From contig CAYORM010000089.1 in NCBI GenBank assembly GCA_964406375.1, positions 1 to 11,293 on the forward strand: a stretch of 11,293 nt of DNA, read 5' to 3'. Positions within the stretch are counted from its first letter, which is position 1. Every line of letters starts with the position of its first letter. A program made the position numbers and the translations under genes. Of this stretch, positions 1 to 6,050 are shown one piece after another. This DNA is from CAYORM01 sp964406375. GTDB lineage: Bacteria; Pseudomonadota; Alphaproteobacteria; DSM-16000; Inquilinaceae. The notes under the pieces were generated by a model. The model was not told the origin of the DNA. It did no database searches and saw nothing but the letters and a program-made list of their open reading frames with translations.

Positions 1-1487
1 GCCGTCGGCGCCTGAATGTGCTTTTCTCGCGGGCCAAGCAGCAGATCGTCACCTTCTCCTCAATGACAGCTGCAGACGTCAGGGCAGACGAGCATTCCAA
101 CCCGGGGGCCTTCCTGCTGAAGCGCTGGCTGGAATACTCCGCGACCGGCCTCCTTCATGGAGGGCAGGCGACTGGACAGGAGCCCGACTCGGAGTTCGAG
201 GTCTATGTAATCCAACAGCAGCGCTCCATGGGATTTGATCCCGTGCCGCAGGTCGGAGTTTCGGGCTTCCGCATCGATATCGGGGTGCGTCATCCATCCT
301 GGCCTCACGGCTTCATCATGGGCGTGGAATGCGACGGTGCGACCTATCACTCGTGTCGATCCGCTCGCGACCGCGATCGCCTGCGTGAGGATGTCCTCAG
401 GGGGCTGGGGTGGGAGCTACACCGAGTCTGGTCCACGGATTGGTTCACCAACCCTGGCGACGAGGCGGAACGCCTGCGGGCTGCCGTGGAGGCCCGGCTG
501 GACTTCCTGAAGAAGTCAGGTGCTGTGGTGGCGCCAATCGTTTCACCACCCGAACCTACCGCGCCGGCGGTCACCACCGCACCGCCTGCTGACGGTTCTC
601 GCCTCGACAGCGCGATCGCCACCCCTCTGGTCAGTTCCGGGTCACGCCAGGCTGGTGTGACGCCGGCGACCTCAAGGCCAGACCAGGATGTGGTCGAGGT
701 AGGGGATACAGTTCGTGTCATCTACCTCGATGGGGACAAGTCTGCCAGGGTCGTCACCTTGAGCAGCAGCCGCAACGCCCCCGATCTTGGCCTTGTCCAC
801 GTGAACGAACCGCTTGGGCGAGCCTTGCTGGGTGCCGAGAAGGACGAGGAGGTCGAGATTCTGGTCGGCACCAACGTCCGCCTCGCGCGCATCGAGGAGA
901 TCACCAAGGCTGGCAGCAGCAGGGAGACAGTCGACAAAGCGCCGGTGGCTCCCGCGCCGCTACCCCAGGCGGATCTCTTCGAAGCCGGCCAACCTCCGCC
1001 GGCCACGGACCTACGTCTCGATCCGGATCGGTTCTATGAGCCGTCTTACCTGCGGACGTTGCGGCCGCTGGCGTGCGAACTGGTGGATCGGTTCGGCCCT
1101 ATGACTTTCAAACACCTCAGCGAACTAGTCGCCAGGGCCCACGGCTTCCGGAGAACTGGCTCCCAGATCAAATCACGGGTTTGGGCTGCCATGTCGAAGG
1201 AGCGTAGGCACTCCAAGGATCCAAAAGGCGGATCGACTTTCTGGCCAAGAGGCGCGGAGCCCAAGCAGATGATCCCGTTCCGCGGAATGACCGTAGCGGG
1301 CGAACGGCGGGAATGGTCCAATGTGCCGTATCCGGAAAAGCTGGGCCTTGCGGCGGACGTTATCGCTAGGGGACGGGGTGACCTCCCCGCCGAGATGGCG
1401 GTCCGGGTGGGTCTGGGCAAGCTGAAGAGGGCAACGCGCGAGGAGTTCGAAACGCTGATCAAGGAAGCACGCAGCATAATAGCATAA
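1..1487 (+). CDS. C-terminal part of large DUF4011/DUF3320-type helicase-nuclease (5' end outside window)
   Basis: Only the 3' part is present. The frame is open to the left edge: the codons before the GTG at 18 read RRRLN and join VLFSRAKQQI to give RRRLNVLFSRAK, the end of a superfamily 1 helicase core, so the GTG is not the true start. Counting from that GTG, residues about 60-160 form a Vsr/MTES_1575-like PD-(D/E)XK nuclease with visible candidate residues D87 (in RIDIG), E104 and D106 (in GVECDG) and H111, followed by the RDRDRLR and WSTDW signatures. A Pro/Ala-rich linker follows (about 170-225), then a GreA/GreB C-terminal-like domain (about 228-295), another linker, and a DUF3320-type domain (about 340-489). 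Proteins of this architecture usually exceed 1,500 residues and begin with DUF4011. They act on nucleic acid and often lie in defence or mobile islands; an antiphage role here is inference. Base composition appears less GC-rich than the core genes. Confidence 0.85.
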   Translation, partial: RRRLNVLFSRAKQQIVTFSSMTAADVRADEHSNPGAFLLKRWLEYSATGLLHGGQATGQEPDSEFEVYVIQQQRSMGFDPVPQVGVSGFRIDIGVRHPSWPHGFIMGVECDGATYHSCRSARDRDRLREDVLRGLGWELHRVWSTDWFTNPGDEAERLRAAVEARLDFLKKSGAVVAPIVSPPEPTAPAVTTAPPADGSRLDSAIATPLVSSGSRQAGVTPATSRPDQDVVEVGDTVRVIYLDGDKSARVVTLSSSRNAPDLGLVHVNEPLGRALLGAEKDEEVEILVGTNVRLARIEEITKAGSSRETVDKAPVAPAPLPQADLFEAGQPPPATDLRLDPDRFYEPSYLRTLRPLACELVDRFGPMTFKHLSELVARAHGFRRTGSQIKSRVWAAMSKERRHSKDPKGGSTFWPRGAEPKQMIPFRGMTVAGERREWSNVPYPEKLGLAADVIARGRGDLPAEMAVRVGLGKLKRATREEFETLIKEARSIIA

Positions 1488-1552
1488 TGGAGAGGCCGTA
1501 ACCCGGATGGTGTTTAATGGGGAGGCTAGGTAGCTAAGCACCGTTGCGTGTT

Positions 1553-1857
1553 CAGTTCCGCAGTGAGGTGAGCGGAATGGGCGGCATCGCCGATCAGGAT
1601 GCCGTTGTTGGCGCGCACGGTGTGGGTTCGATAAGGGACTGCATCGACAAGGGCCTTCAGAAGTCCGGAGGCTGTCCTGACATCTGCCTTCAGGGATAAC
1701 CGCGCGAAGGCACGGAGCTTCGCTTTTGCCACTTGGAGACCGTCTTCTGGTTGAGCCCGTATTGAGCGGCTAGCTCTTTGAGTGGAGTCAACGAGCACTG
1801 TATCGCAGCTCCGACGGCGTGCATGGCCGTGGCGCGGCCGTGGGGTACATAGCCGAT
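1553..1857 (-). pseudogene. IS481-family transposase remnant, internally deleted and frameshifted
   Basis: This remnant lies in the 384-base stretch (1488-1871) that has no intact gene. Read on the minus strand from 1857, one frame gives IGYVPHGRATAMHAV, then about 1770-1729 gives LKELAAQYGLNQKTVSKW, the N-terminal helix-turn-helix typical of IS481 transposases. That frame stops at TGA 1692-1690. A different frame from about 1720 resumes with AFARLSLKADVRTASG, then LLKALVDAVPYRTHTV, which is the catalytic-core segment before the second Asp of the DDE triad. The intervening 100 or more residues, including the first catalytic Asp, are missing. The expected TDNG motif reads ANNG, with Asn (codon 1609-1607) where the catalytic Asp should be. 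The usual ATG start position is ATC (1857-1855), and the C-terminus is lost. The element is therefore dead. No terminal inverted repeats were recognised. Family assignment rests on my recognition of the motifs. Confidence 0.82.
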
Positions 1858-1871
1858 ATGGGTCCGCTCGC

Positions 1872-2618
1872 CTAAGAGGAACTAGGCGGGGCGTCGAGGA
1901 CCATGCGGCGCTGATCGGCGTCGAGGGCTGCGATGACCGCGGGCTCGAGGTACTTCGCCCAATCTGTCTGACGCCGGCGGCCGGCGCGCGTGTAGTAGGC
2001 GTGCACCGCCCGGCGCCGGTCGCCGGAGTGGTTGGTGGAGGCGCCGTGCAGCGTATGAGCGTCGAACACCACGACGCTGCCCGCTTCCGCCGTGATCTGG
2101 ATGATCCGCGGATCGTCGTCGCCGGCCAGCTCCGCCGTCTTGTGCGTGCCGGGGACAAAGCGCGTCGCGCCATTGGCGGGCGACAGCGCGTCGATCGCCC
2201 AGAGCGTGTTGACGACGACCGTCCCCTCGGGCCCGACCGGTCCCTCGTCGCGATGCAGCGTCTGCTGGCCATGGCCGCGCAGCGGCTCGAGCGAGTTCAT
2301 CGCGCTGAGGATGCAATCGGTACCGAGTACCGCCGACACCACCTCGAACACCGGCGACCGCCGCATCAGATCGCGAAACCAAGCGTCCTTGCCGATGAGC
2401 ACCGAGGCCCAGTTGAACTCGGACGACCGGGTCATCAGCTCCGCCCCGGCCGCGCCGCGCGAAGTGTCGATCATCGGCTTGTCGATATGGGGATCGAACG
2501 CGTCATAGAGCCGTTCCAGCATCGCCCGCGCCCGCTCCAGCTCCGCCGCGGAGAGCACGCCGCGGAACACGGTGAAGCCGTTGCTCTGCAACTCGGCCAG
2601 ATGCGCGCCGATGTCCAT
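1872..2618 (-). CDS. Phytanoyl-CoA dioxygenase (PhyH) family Fe(II)/2-oxoglutarate oxygenase
   Basis: This 248-residue protein has the double-stranded beta-helix of non-haem iron oxygenases that couple 2-oxoglutarate decarboxylation to substrate hydroxylation. The iron-binding HxD is H122-R-D124 (LHRDEGPV), the distal His is H191 in HTLHGAS, and Arg residues 201-203 just after it are candidates for binding 2-oxoglutarate. The segment GATRFVPGTHK is also typical of the family. Length is normal and no signal peptide is seen, so it is probably cytoplasmic. The substrate cannot be read from sequence; the family includes hydroxylases of fatty acyl-CoAs, ectoine and natural products. It stands alone between the IS481 remnant and tRNA-Val, on the same strand as the tRNA. 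The stop TAG is only about 15 bases from the transposase remnant start, so the final few residues (PPSSS) may have been altered by insertion. Base composition resembles the core genes. Confidence 0.85.
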   Translation of the reverse strand: MDIGAHLAELQSNGFTVFRGVLSAAELERARAMLERLYDAFDPHIDKPMIDTSRGAAGAELMTRSSEFNWASVLIGKDAWFRDLMRRSPVFEVVSAVLGTDCILSAMNSLEPLRGHGQQTLHRDEGPVGPEGTVVVNTLWAIDALSPANGATRFVPGTHKTAELAGDDDPRIIQITAEAGSVVVFDAHTLHGASTNHSGDRRRAVHAYYTRAGRRRQTDWAKYLEPAVIAALDADQRRMVLDAPPSSS

Positions 2619-2713
2619 GATCCAGCTCTCGTAGCGATGCGTGAAAGGAGTATCGCGCGCGCACCTTTTCTCTGGGCTCTGGCGAAAAATGCCGCGCTTT
2701 CAGGATCTTGGAA

Positions 2714-2788
2714 TGGTGGGCGCGACAGGGATTGAACCTGTGACCCCTCCCGTGTGAAGGGAGTGCTCTCCCGCTGAGCTACGCGCCC
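2714..2788 (-). tRNA. tRNA-Val (anticodon CAC)
   Basis: Read on the minus strand, a full cloverleaf is present. The acceptor stem GGGCGCG/CGCGCCC uses 2788-2782 and 2724-2718. The D-arm is GCTC/GAGC, the anticodon stem CTCCC/GGGAG encloses loop TTCACAC (anticodon CAC, reading GUG codons), the variable loop is 5 nt, and the T-arm is ACAGG-TTCAATC-CCTGT. The discriminator base is A (2717) and CCA is encoded (2716-2714). The mature body without CCA is 72 nt. The 3' end points toward the accessory-looking left part of the window, the orientation in which integrases commonly use tRNA genes as attachment sites. Confidence 0.97.
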
Positions 2789-2841
2789 GTCCGTGGCGGG
2801 CGTCCCGGCCTTGCCGCGGGCGTCCGTCGAACATGGCCGTG

Positions 2842-2870
2842 GTCTTATGGCGGGGGTGGAGGGCTGTCAA
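2842..2870 (-). promoter_or_regulatory. Probable sigma-70-type promoter for tRNA-Val
   Basis: On the minus strand a perfect -35 box TTGACA (2870-2865) is followed, after exactly 17 bases, by TAAGAC (2847-2842), a weak -10 matching three of six consensus positions. Transcription would begin near 2835, giving a leader of roughly 45 nt before the tRNA 5' end at 2788. The perfect -35 and ideal spacing are seen in sequence; activity is inferred. Confidence 0.5.
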
Positions 2871-2929
2871 GCGGGAAGGGCACGCCGTTCTGCCATCGCG
2901 GGGTCGCGGGGGTGCCGCATTCCGGCGCT

Positions 2930-2941
2930 ATGCCCGGGCAT
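2930..2941. repeat. 12-bp perfect palindrome upstream of the DUF3108 gene
   Basis: The palindrome ATGCCCGGGCAT lies 21 bases before the chosen ATG at 2963, within the expected 5' untranslated region. It could be an operator half-site pair or a chance event in GC-rich DNA. No second copy was noticed nearby. Confidence 0.2.
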
Positions 2942-2962
2942 CTCATCCGAGAAGCCCTTCCG

Positions 2963-3817
2963 ATGCCCCGTCGCCCCACCACCCGCATCCGCCGGCTCGC
3001 CGGCTTCGTCCTCGCCGCGCTGGTCGCCGCCTCATTTCCTGCCGCCGCCCAGGCGCGCGACATGGCGCTCGCGGCGGTCTACGACATCTACATGGGCGGC
3101 ATCCGCATCGCCCGCGCCGACACCCACGCCGCGATCGCCGGCCCTCGCTATGACGCCCGGGTCGGGCTGGTGCTGCAGGGCATCGCCGCCACCTTCGCAC
3201 CGAGCTGGTCCTGGACCGCCCTTGCCATGGGCCGTGTCGAGGAGGGGAGCCTCACCGTCGAGCGCCTCGACACGGTCAAGACCAGCAGCGGCGAGACGAG
3301 CCGGACCTCCGTCCTCTTCCACGGCGCCGGGGCAGTCGAGATCCGCTACGATCCGCCGCGCGACCGCTCTCCCACCCCCGGCATCCCGCCGGCGCAGCTC
3401 GAAGGCGCGCTCGACATCGTCTCCGCCGTGCTGTCGGTGCTGCATCGCCAGAACAGCGACGGGCGCTGCGATCTCCGCGTGCCGGTGCTGGACGGGCGCA
3501 AGCTGTTCATCGCCACCGCCCAGACGGAAGGGCCAGCCGAGCTGCACAGGCCGGAGCAGGGGATCTATGGCGGGCCGGCCTCCCATTGCGCGCTGCGCCT
3601 CGACCCGGCCGCCGGCCGGTTCGCCAGCGGCGTCGACCCCGAGAGCGGCCAGGCACGTGACTTCTTCCAGTCCGGCCGCGGCGAGGGAACGGAGAGCCGG
3701 ATGCTGGATGTCTGGTTCGCCGCGCCCGAGCCCGACGCCCCTGCGGTTCCGGTCCGCATCGAGAGCGATTCGCCCTGGGGGCGGATCGTCATCCACCTCG
3801 TCGCCTTCGCGCATTGA
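2963..3817 (+). CDS. Exported DUF3108 domain-containing protein
   Basis: I chose the ATG at 2963 (284 residues) because a GAGAAG ribosome-binding site sits at 2949-2954 and because the protein then begins with a classic signal peptide: MPRRPTTRIRR (positive), GFVLAALVAASF (hydrophobic), then PAAAQA as a plausible signal peptidase I site near residue 29. An upstream in-frame ATG at 2912 would put 17 polar residues in front and lacks this logic. The mature part has the DUF3108 pattern seen in alphaproteobacterial periplasmic proteins: YDIYMGGIRIARAD near the start, GLVLQGIAATFAPSW, a central ALDIVSAVLSVL segment, and a C-terminal PVRIESDSPWG strand. The function of the family is not established; a periplasmic or envelope beta-rich protein is the safest reading. 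Its last 29 bases overlap the end of the opposing gph gene. Confidence 0.8.
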   Translation: MPRRPTTRIRRLAGFVLAALVAASFPAAAQARDMALAAVYDIYMGGIRIARADTHAAIAGPRYDARVGLVLQGIAATFAPSWSWTALAMGRVEEGSLTVERLDTVKTSSGETSRTSVLFHGAGAVEIRYDPPRDRSPTPGIPPAQLEGALDIVSAVLSVLHRQNSDGRCDLRVPVLDGRKLFIATAQTEGPAELHRPEQGIYGGPASHCALRLDPAAGRFASGVDPESGQARDFFQSGRGEGTESRMLDVWFAAPEPDAPAVPVRIESDSPWGRIVIHLVAFAH

Positions 3818-4478
3818 GCGCGGCGAGCGCTTCCGGCAGCGCCGCGAAACGGGAGATGAGCGCGTCGCCGCCCAGCTCAGCCGGCGGGATCGTCGTATAG
3901 CCATAGTCGACGACGATGATGCCCGTGCCGGCCGCCCGCGCGGCCGCGACGTCGTTCCGGCTGTCGCCGACCATCACCGCGGTCGCCGGATCGGCGCCGA
4001 GCCGCGCCAGCGCGGCGAGCAGCGGCCCTGGCGCCGGCTTGCGCCCGGCGGGACCGTCACCGCCGACCGCCACCGTCAGCAGCCGGTCGAGGCCGAGATC
4101 GGCGATCATCAGCGGCAGCGCCGCCTCCGGCTTGTTGGTGACGAGGGCGAGGGCATGGCCGGCATCGGCGAGCGCGCGCAGCGTCTCCGTGACGCCCGGG
4201 TAGAGATCCTCGGGCACGTGCCGCCGGGCGGCCAGGCGCGCGACATAGTCGCGGCACAGCGCGGCATGCCGGTCGGCCGGCAAGGCCGGTCCCGTGGCGG
4301 CGATCGCGCGATCGAACAGGACCGGCGCGCCGTCGCCGATCATCGCCGTCACCGCGGCGAGCGGCAGGGTCGGCCGGCCGAGCCCGGCCAGCATCCCGTT
4401 GATCGTCTCGGCGATGCCGGGCGCCGAATGCACGAGCGTGCCGTCGAGATCGAGCAGCACCACGGCGGGATCGCTCAC
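3789..4478 (-). CDS. gph: Phosphoglycolate phosphatase (HAD superfamily)
   Basis: The enzyme dephosphorylates 2-phosphoglycolate formed during DNA 3'-end repair or Rubisco oxygenation. The start is taken as GTG at 4478-4476, since GGAGG lies at 4488-4484 with 5-base spacing; this gives 229 residues, normal for Gph. The longer in-frame start at 4538 adds 20 residues with no ribosome-binding logic. With the GTG as residue 1, HAD motif I is LLDLDGTLVHS (D10 nucleophile, D12 acid/base), motif II is LVTNKP (T114), motif III is K147 in GRKPAPG, and motif IV is MVGDSRNDVAAARAAG (D172, D176). The cap domain lies between motifs I and II (about 20-90), as in subfamily IA. It converges on and overlaps the DUF3108 gene by 29 bases and diverges from glmU. 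A related HAD phosphatase with another small substrate cannot be excluded. Confidence 0.88.
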   Translation of the reverse strand: MSDPAVVLLDLDGTLVHSAPGIAETINGMLAGLGRPTLPLAAVTAMIGDGAPVLFDRAIAATGPALPADRHAALCRDYVARLAARRHVPEDLYPGVTETLRALADAGHALALVTNKPEAALPLMIADLGLDRLLTVAVGGDGPAGRKPAPGPLLAALARLGADPATAVMVGDSRNDVAAARAAGTGIIVVDYGYTTIPPAELGGDALISRFAALPEALAALNARRRRGG

Positions 4479-4542
4479 CGCATCCTCCGCCGGAAACGTC
4501 GTGAAACAAGAAGTGACTTCGGCATGCCGTCCCGCCATGGCA

Positions 4543-4562
4543 GATGATCGTCCTGGATCATC
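4543..4562. repeat. Inverted repeat in the gph-glmU divergent intergenic region
   Basis: The arms GATGATC (4543-4549) and GATCATC (4556-4562) are perfect complements around a 6-base spacer. It lies in the 173-base region between the divergent gph and glmU starts, where control of either gene could act. It may be a dimeric repressor site or a small hairpin in the leader. No convincing -35/-10 pair was found for either gene. Confidence 0.35.
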
Positions 4563-4651
4563 ATGGTTCTACGGCACGTCGTCGAGACGTTCGGTGAGGT
4601 TTGACGCCACATGGTACGCCGGTGCGGCGGCATGGGGTGTGGGAGGATCGA

Positions 4652-6046
4652 GTGACGGTGGAGCGAGGTTTGGCCTGCCTGATCCTGGCGGCGGGCAAGG
4701 GGACGCGGATGCGCTCGGCACGGCCGAAGGTGCTCCACGCGATCGCTGGCCGGCCGATGCTGTCGCATGTGGTGGAGTCCGCGCGGGCCGCCGGTGCCGC
4801 CCGGATCGGCGTCGTCATCGGCCCGGGCATGAGCGCGGTCGAGGCGGCCGTCGCGCCGCTGCCGGTCGCGGTGCAGCAGCTTCAGGCCGGCACCGGCGAT
4901 GCGGTGCGCGCCGGCCTGCCACTGCTCGACGGTTTCGACGGGCGGATCGTCGTCCTTTACGGCGACACGCCGCTCGTCCGCGCCGAAACGATCGCTGCCC
5001 TCGCCGCTGCGCTCGATGGGGAGGGCGAGGCGGCACCCGCCATCGCCGTGCTCGGCTTCCGGCCGCGCGATCCCGGCGCCTATGGACGGCTGATCACCGG
5101 CCCGGACGGGATCGAGGCGATCGTCGAACATGCCGAGGCGACGCCGGAGCAGCGGGCGATCGGCCTGTGCAATGCCGGGCTGATGGCCTTCCGCTCCGAC
5201 TGCCTGCGGGCGCTGTTGCCTTCGCTCGCCGCGACCAACGCCAAGGGCGAATACTATCTCACCGATCTCGTCGGCCTCGCCCGCGCCGCCGGCCGGCGCT
5301 GCGTGCTGGTCGAGGCGTCCGAGGCGGAGGTGATGGGGGTGAACACCCGGGTCGAGCTCGCCGCCGCGGAGGCCGCGATGCAGGCGCGGCTGCGCGAGGC
5401 GGCGATGCTCGGCGGCGCGACGCTGATCGACCCCGCCTCGACCTTCCTGTCGGCCGACACGATCCTCGGCCAGGACGTCACCATCGGCCCGTCGACCGTC
5501 TTCGGGCCGGGCGTCGTGGTCGAGGACGAGGTCGAGATCCTCGGCTTCTGCCATCTCGAAGGGGCGATCCTGCAGCGGGGTGCGCGGGTCGGGCCCTTCG
5601 CCCGGCTGCGCCCCGGCACGATCGTCGAGCCGGGCGCCCGGATCGGCAATTTCGTGGAGATGAAGGCGACGCGGCTGGGCGCCGGCGCCAAGGCCAATCA
5701 CCTCGCCTATCTCGGCGACAGCGAGATCGGTGCCGGGGTGAATATCGGCGCTGGCACGATCACGGCCAATTACGACGGCTTCGCCAAGCACCGGACGGCG
5801 ATCGGCGCGGGCGCCTCGATCGGCGCCAATGTGGTGCTGGTGGCCCCGGTCTCGATCGGTGTGGGGGCAATGGTCGGGGCGGGATCGGTCGTCACCCGCG
5901 ACGTCCCCGAAGACGCCCTGGCGGTAGCACGCGCCCGCCAGGAGGACCGGCCGGATGCCGCCCGGCGCTTCCGCGAGGCGCGGTTGCCGCGCGCTGGCGC
6001 CACGCGGCCCGGCGACACCCGGCCCGGCGACACCGAGCGGGGCTGA
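4652..6046 (+). CDS. glmU: Bifunctional GlcNAc-1-P uridyltransferase / GlcN-1-P acetyltransferase
   Basis: GlmU acetylates glucosamine-1-phosphate using acetyl-CoA and then transfers UMP from UTP, making UDP-GlcNAc for peptidoglycan and LPS. The start is GTG at 4652, since GGGAGG (4641-4646) lies 5 bases upstream; a TTG at 4601 would add 17 unrelated residues. The protein is 464 residues (E. coli GlmU is 456). The N-terminal Rossmann-like domain shows LILAAGKGTRM (10-20), the substrate-binding PKVLH (K26), a GTGDAV motif, and YGDTPL with the metal-binding D105. The C-terminal left-handed beta-helix has repeated hexapeptides, NFVEMK, and KANHLAYLGD with catalytic His350, then NIGAGTITANYDG. 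The C-terminal tail carries a tandem PGDT duplication (6005-6034). It is followed after 4 bases by glmS, so the two are almost surely co-transcribed. Confidence 0.97.
   Translation: MTVERGLACLILAAGKGTRMRSARPKVLHAIAGRPMLSHVVESARAAGAARIGVVIGPGMSAVEAAVAPLPVAVQQLQAGTGDAVRAGLPLLDGFDGRIVVLYGDTPLVRAETIAALAAALDGEGEAAPAIAVLGFRPRDPGAYGRLITGPDGIEAIVEHAEATPEQRAIGLCNAGLMAFRSDCLRALLPSLAATNAKGEYYLTDLVGLARAAGRRCVLVEASEAEVMGVNTRVELAAAEAAMQARLREAAMLGGATLIDPASTFLSADTILGQDVTIGPSTVFGPGVVVEDEVEILGFCHLEGAILQRGARVGPFARLRPGTIVEPGARIGNFVEMKATRLGAGAKANHLAYLGDSEIGAGVNIGAGTITANYDGFAKHRTAIGAGASIGANVVLVAPVSIGVGAMVGAGSVVTRDVPEDALAVARARQEDRPDAARRFREARLPRAGATRPGDTRPGDTERG
6005..6034 (+). repeat. Two tandem 15-bp copies in the 3' end of glmU
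   Basis: CGGCCCGGCGACACC occurs twice head to tail (6005-6019 and 6020-6034). Because 15 is a multiple of three it keeps the frame and repeats the peptide RPGDT in the GlmU tail, outside the conserved beta-helix. It looks like a replication-slippage duplication. Confidence 0.9.
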
Positions 6047-6050
6047 AACG

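Noticed and set aside
1782..2735. 317-residue plus-strand frame across the PhyH gene and part of the tRNA
   Set aside because: It is antisense to a protein with an intact HxD...H iron site and runs into a tRNA gene.
3032..3904. 290-residue minus-strand frame opposite the DUF3108 gene
   Set aside because: The plus-strand protein has a signal peptide, a ribosome-binding site and family features; the antisense frame has none.
4601..4606. TTGACG as a -35 box for glmU
   Set aside because: No acceptable -10 sequence occurs 16-18 bases downstream.
4601..4651. Extended GlmU start at TTG 4601
   Set aside because: There is no ribosome-binding site suited to it, and the extra residues are unlike GlmU; the GTG at 4652 has GGGAGG at ideal spacing.
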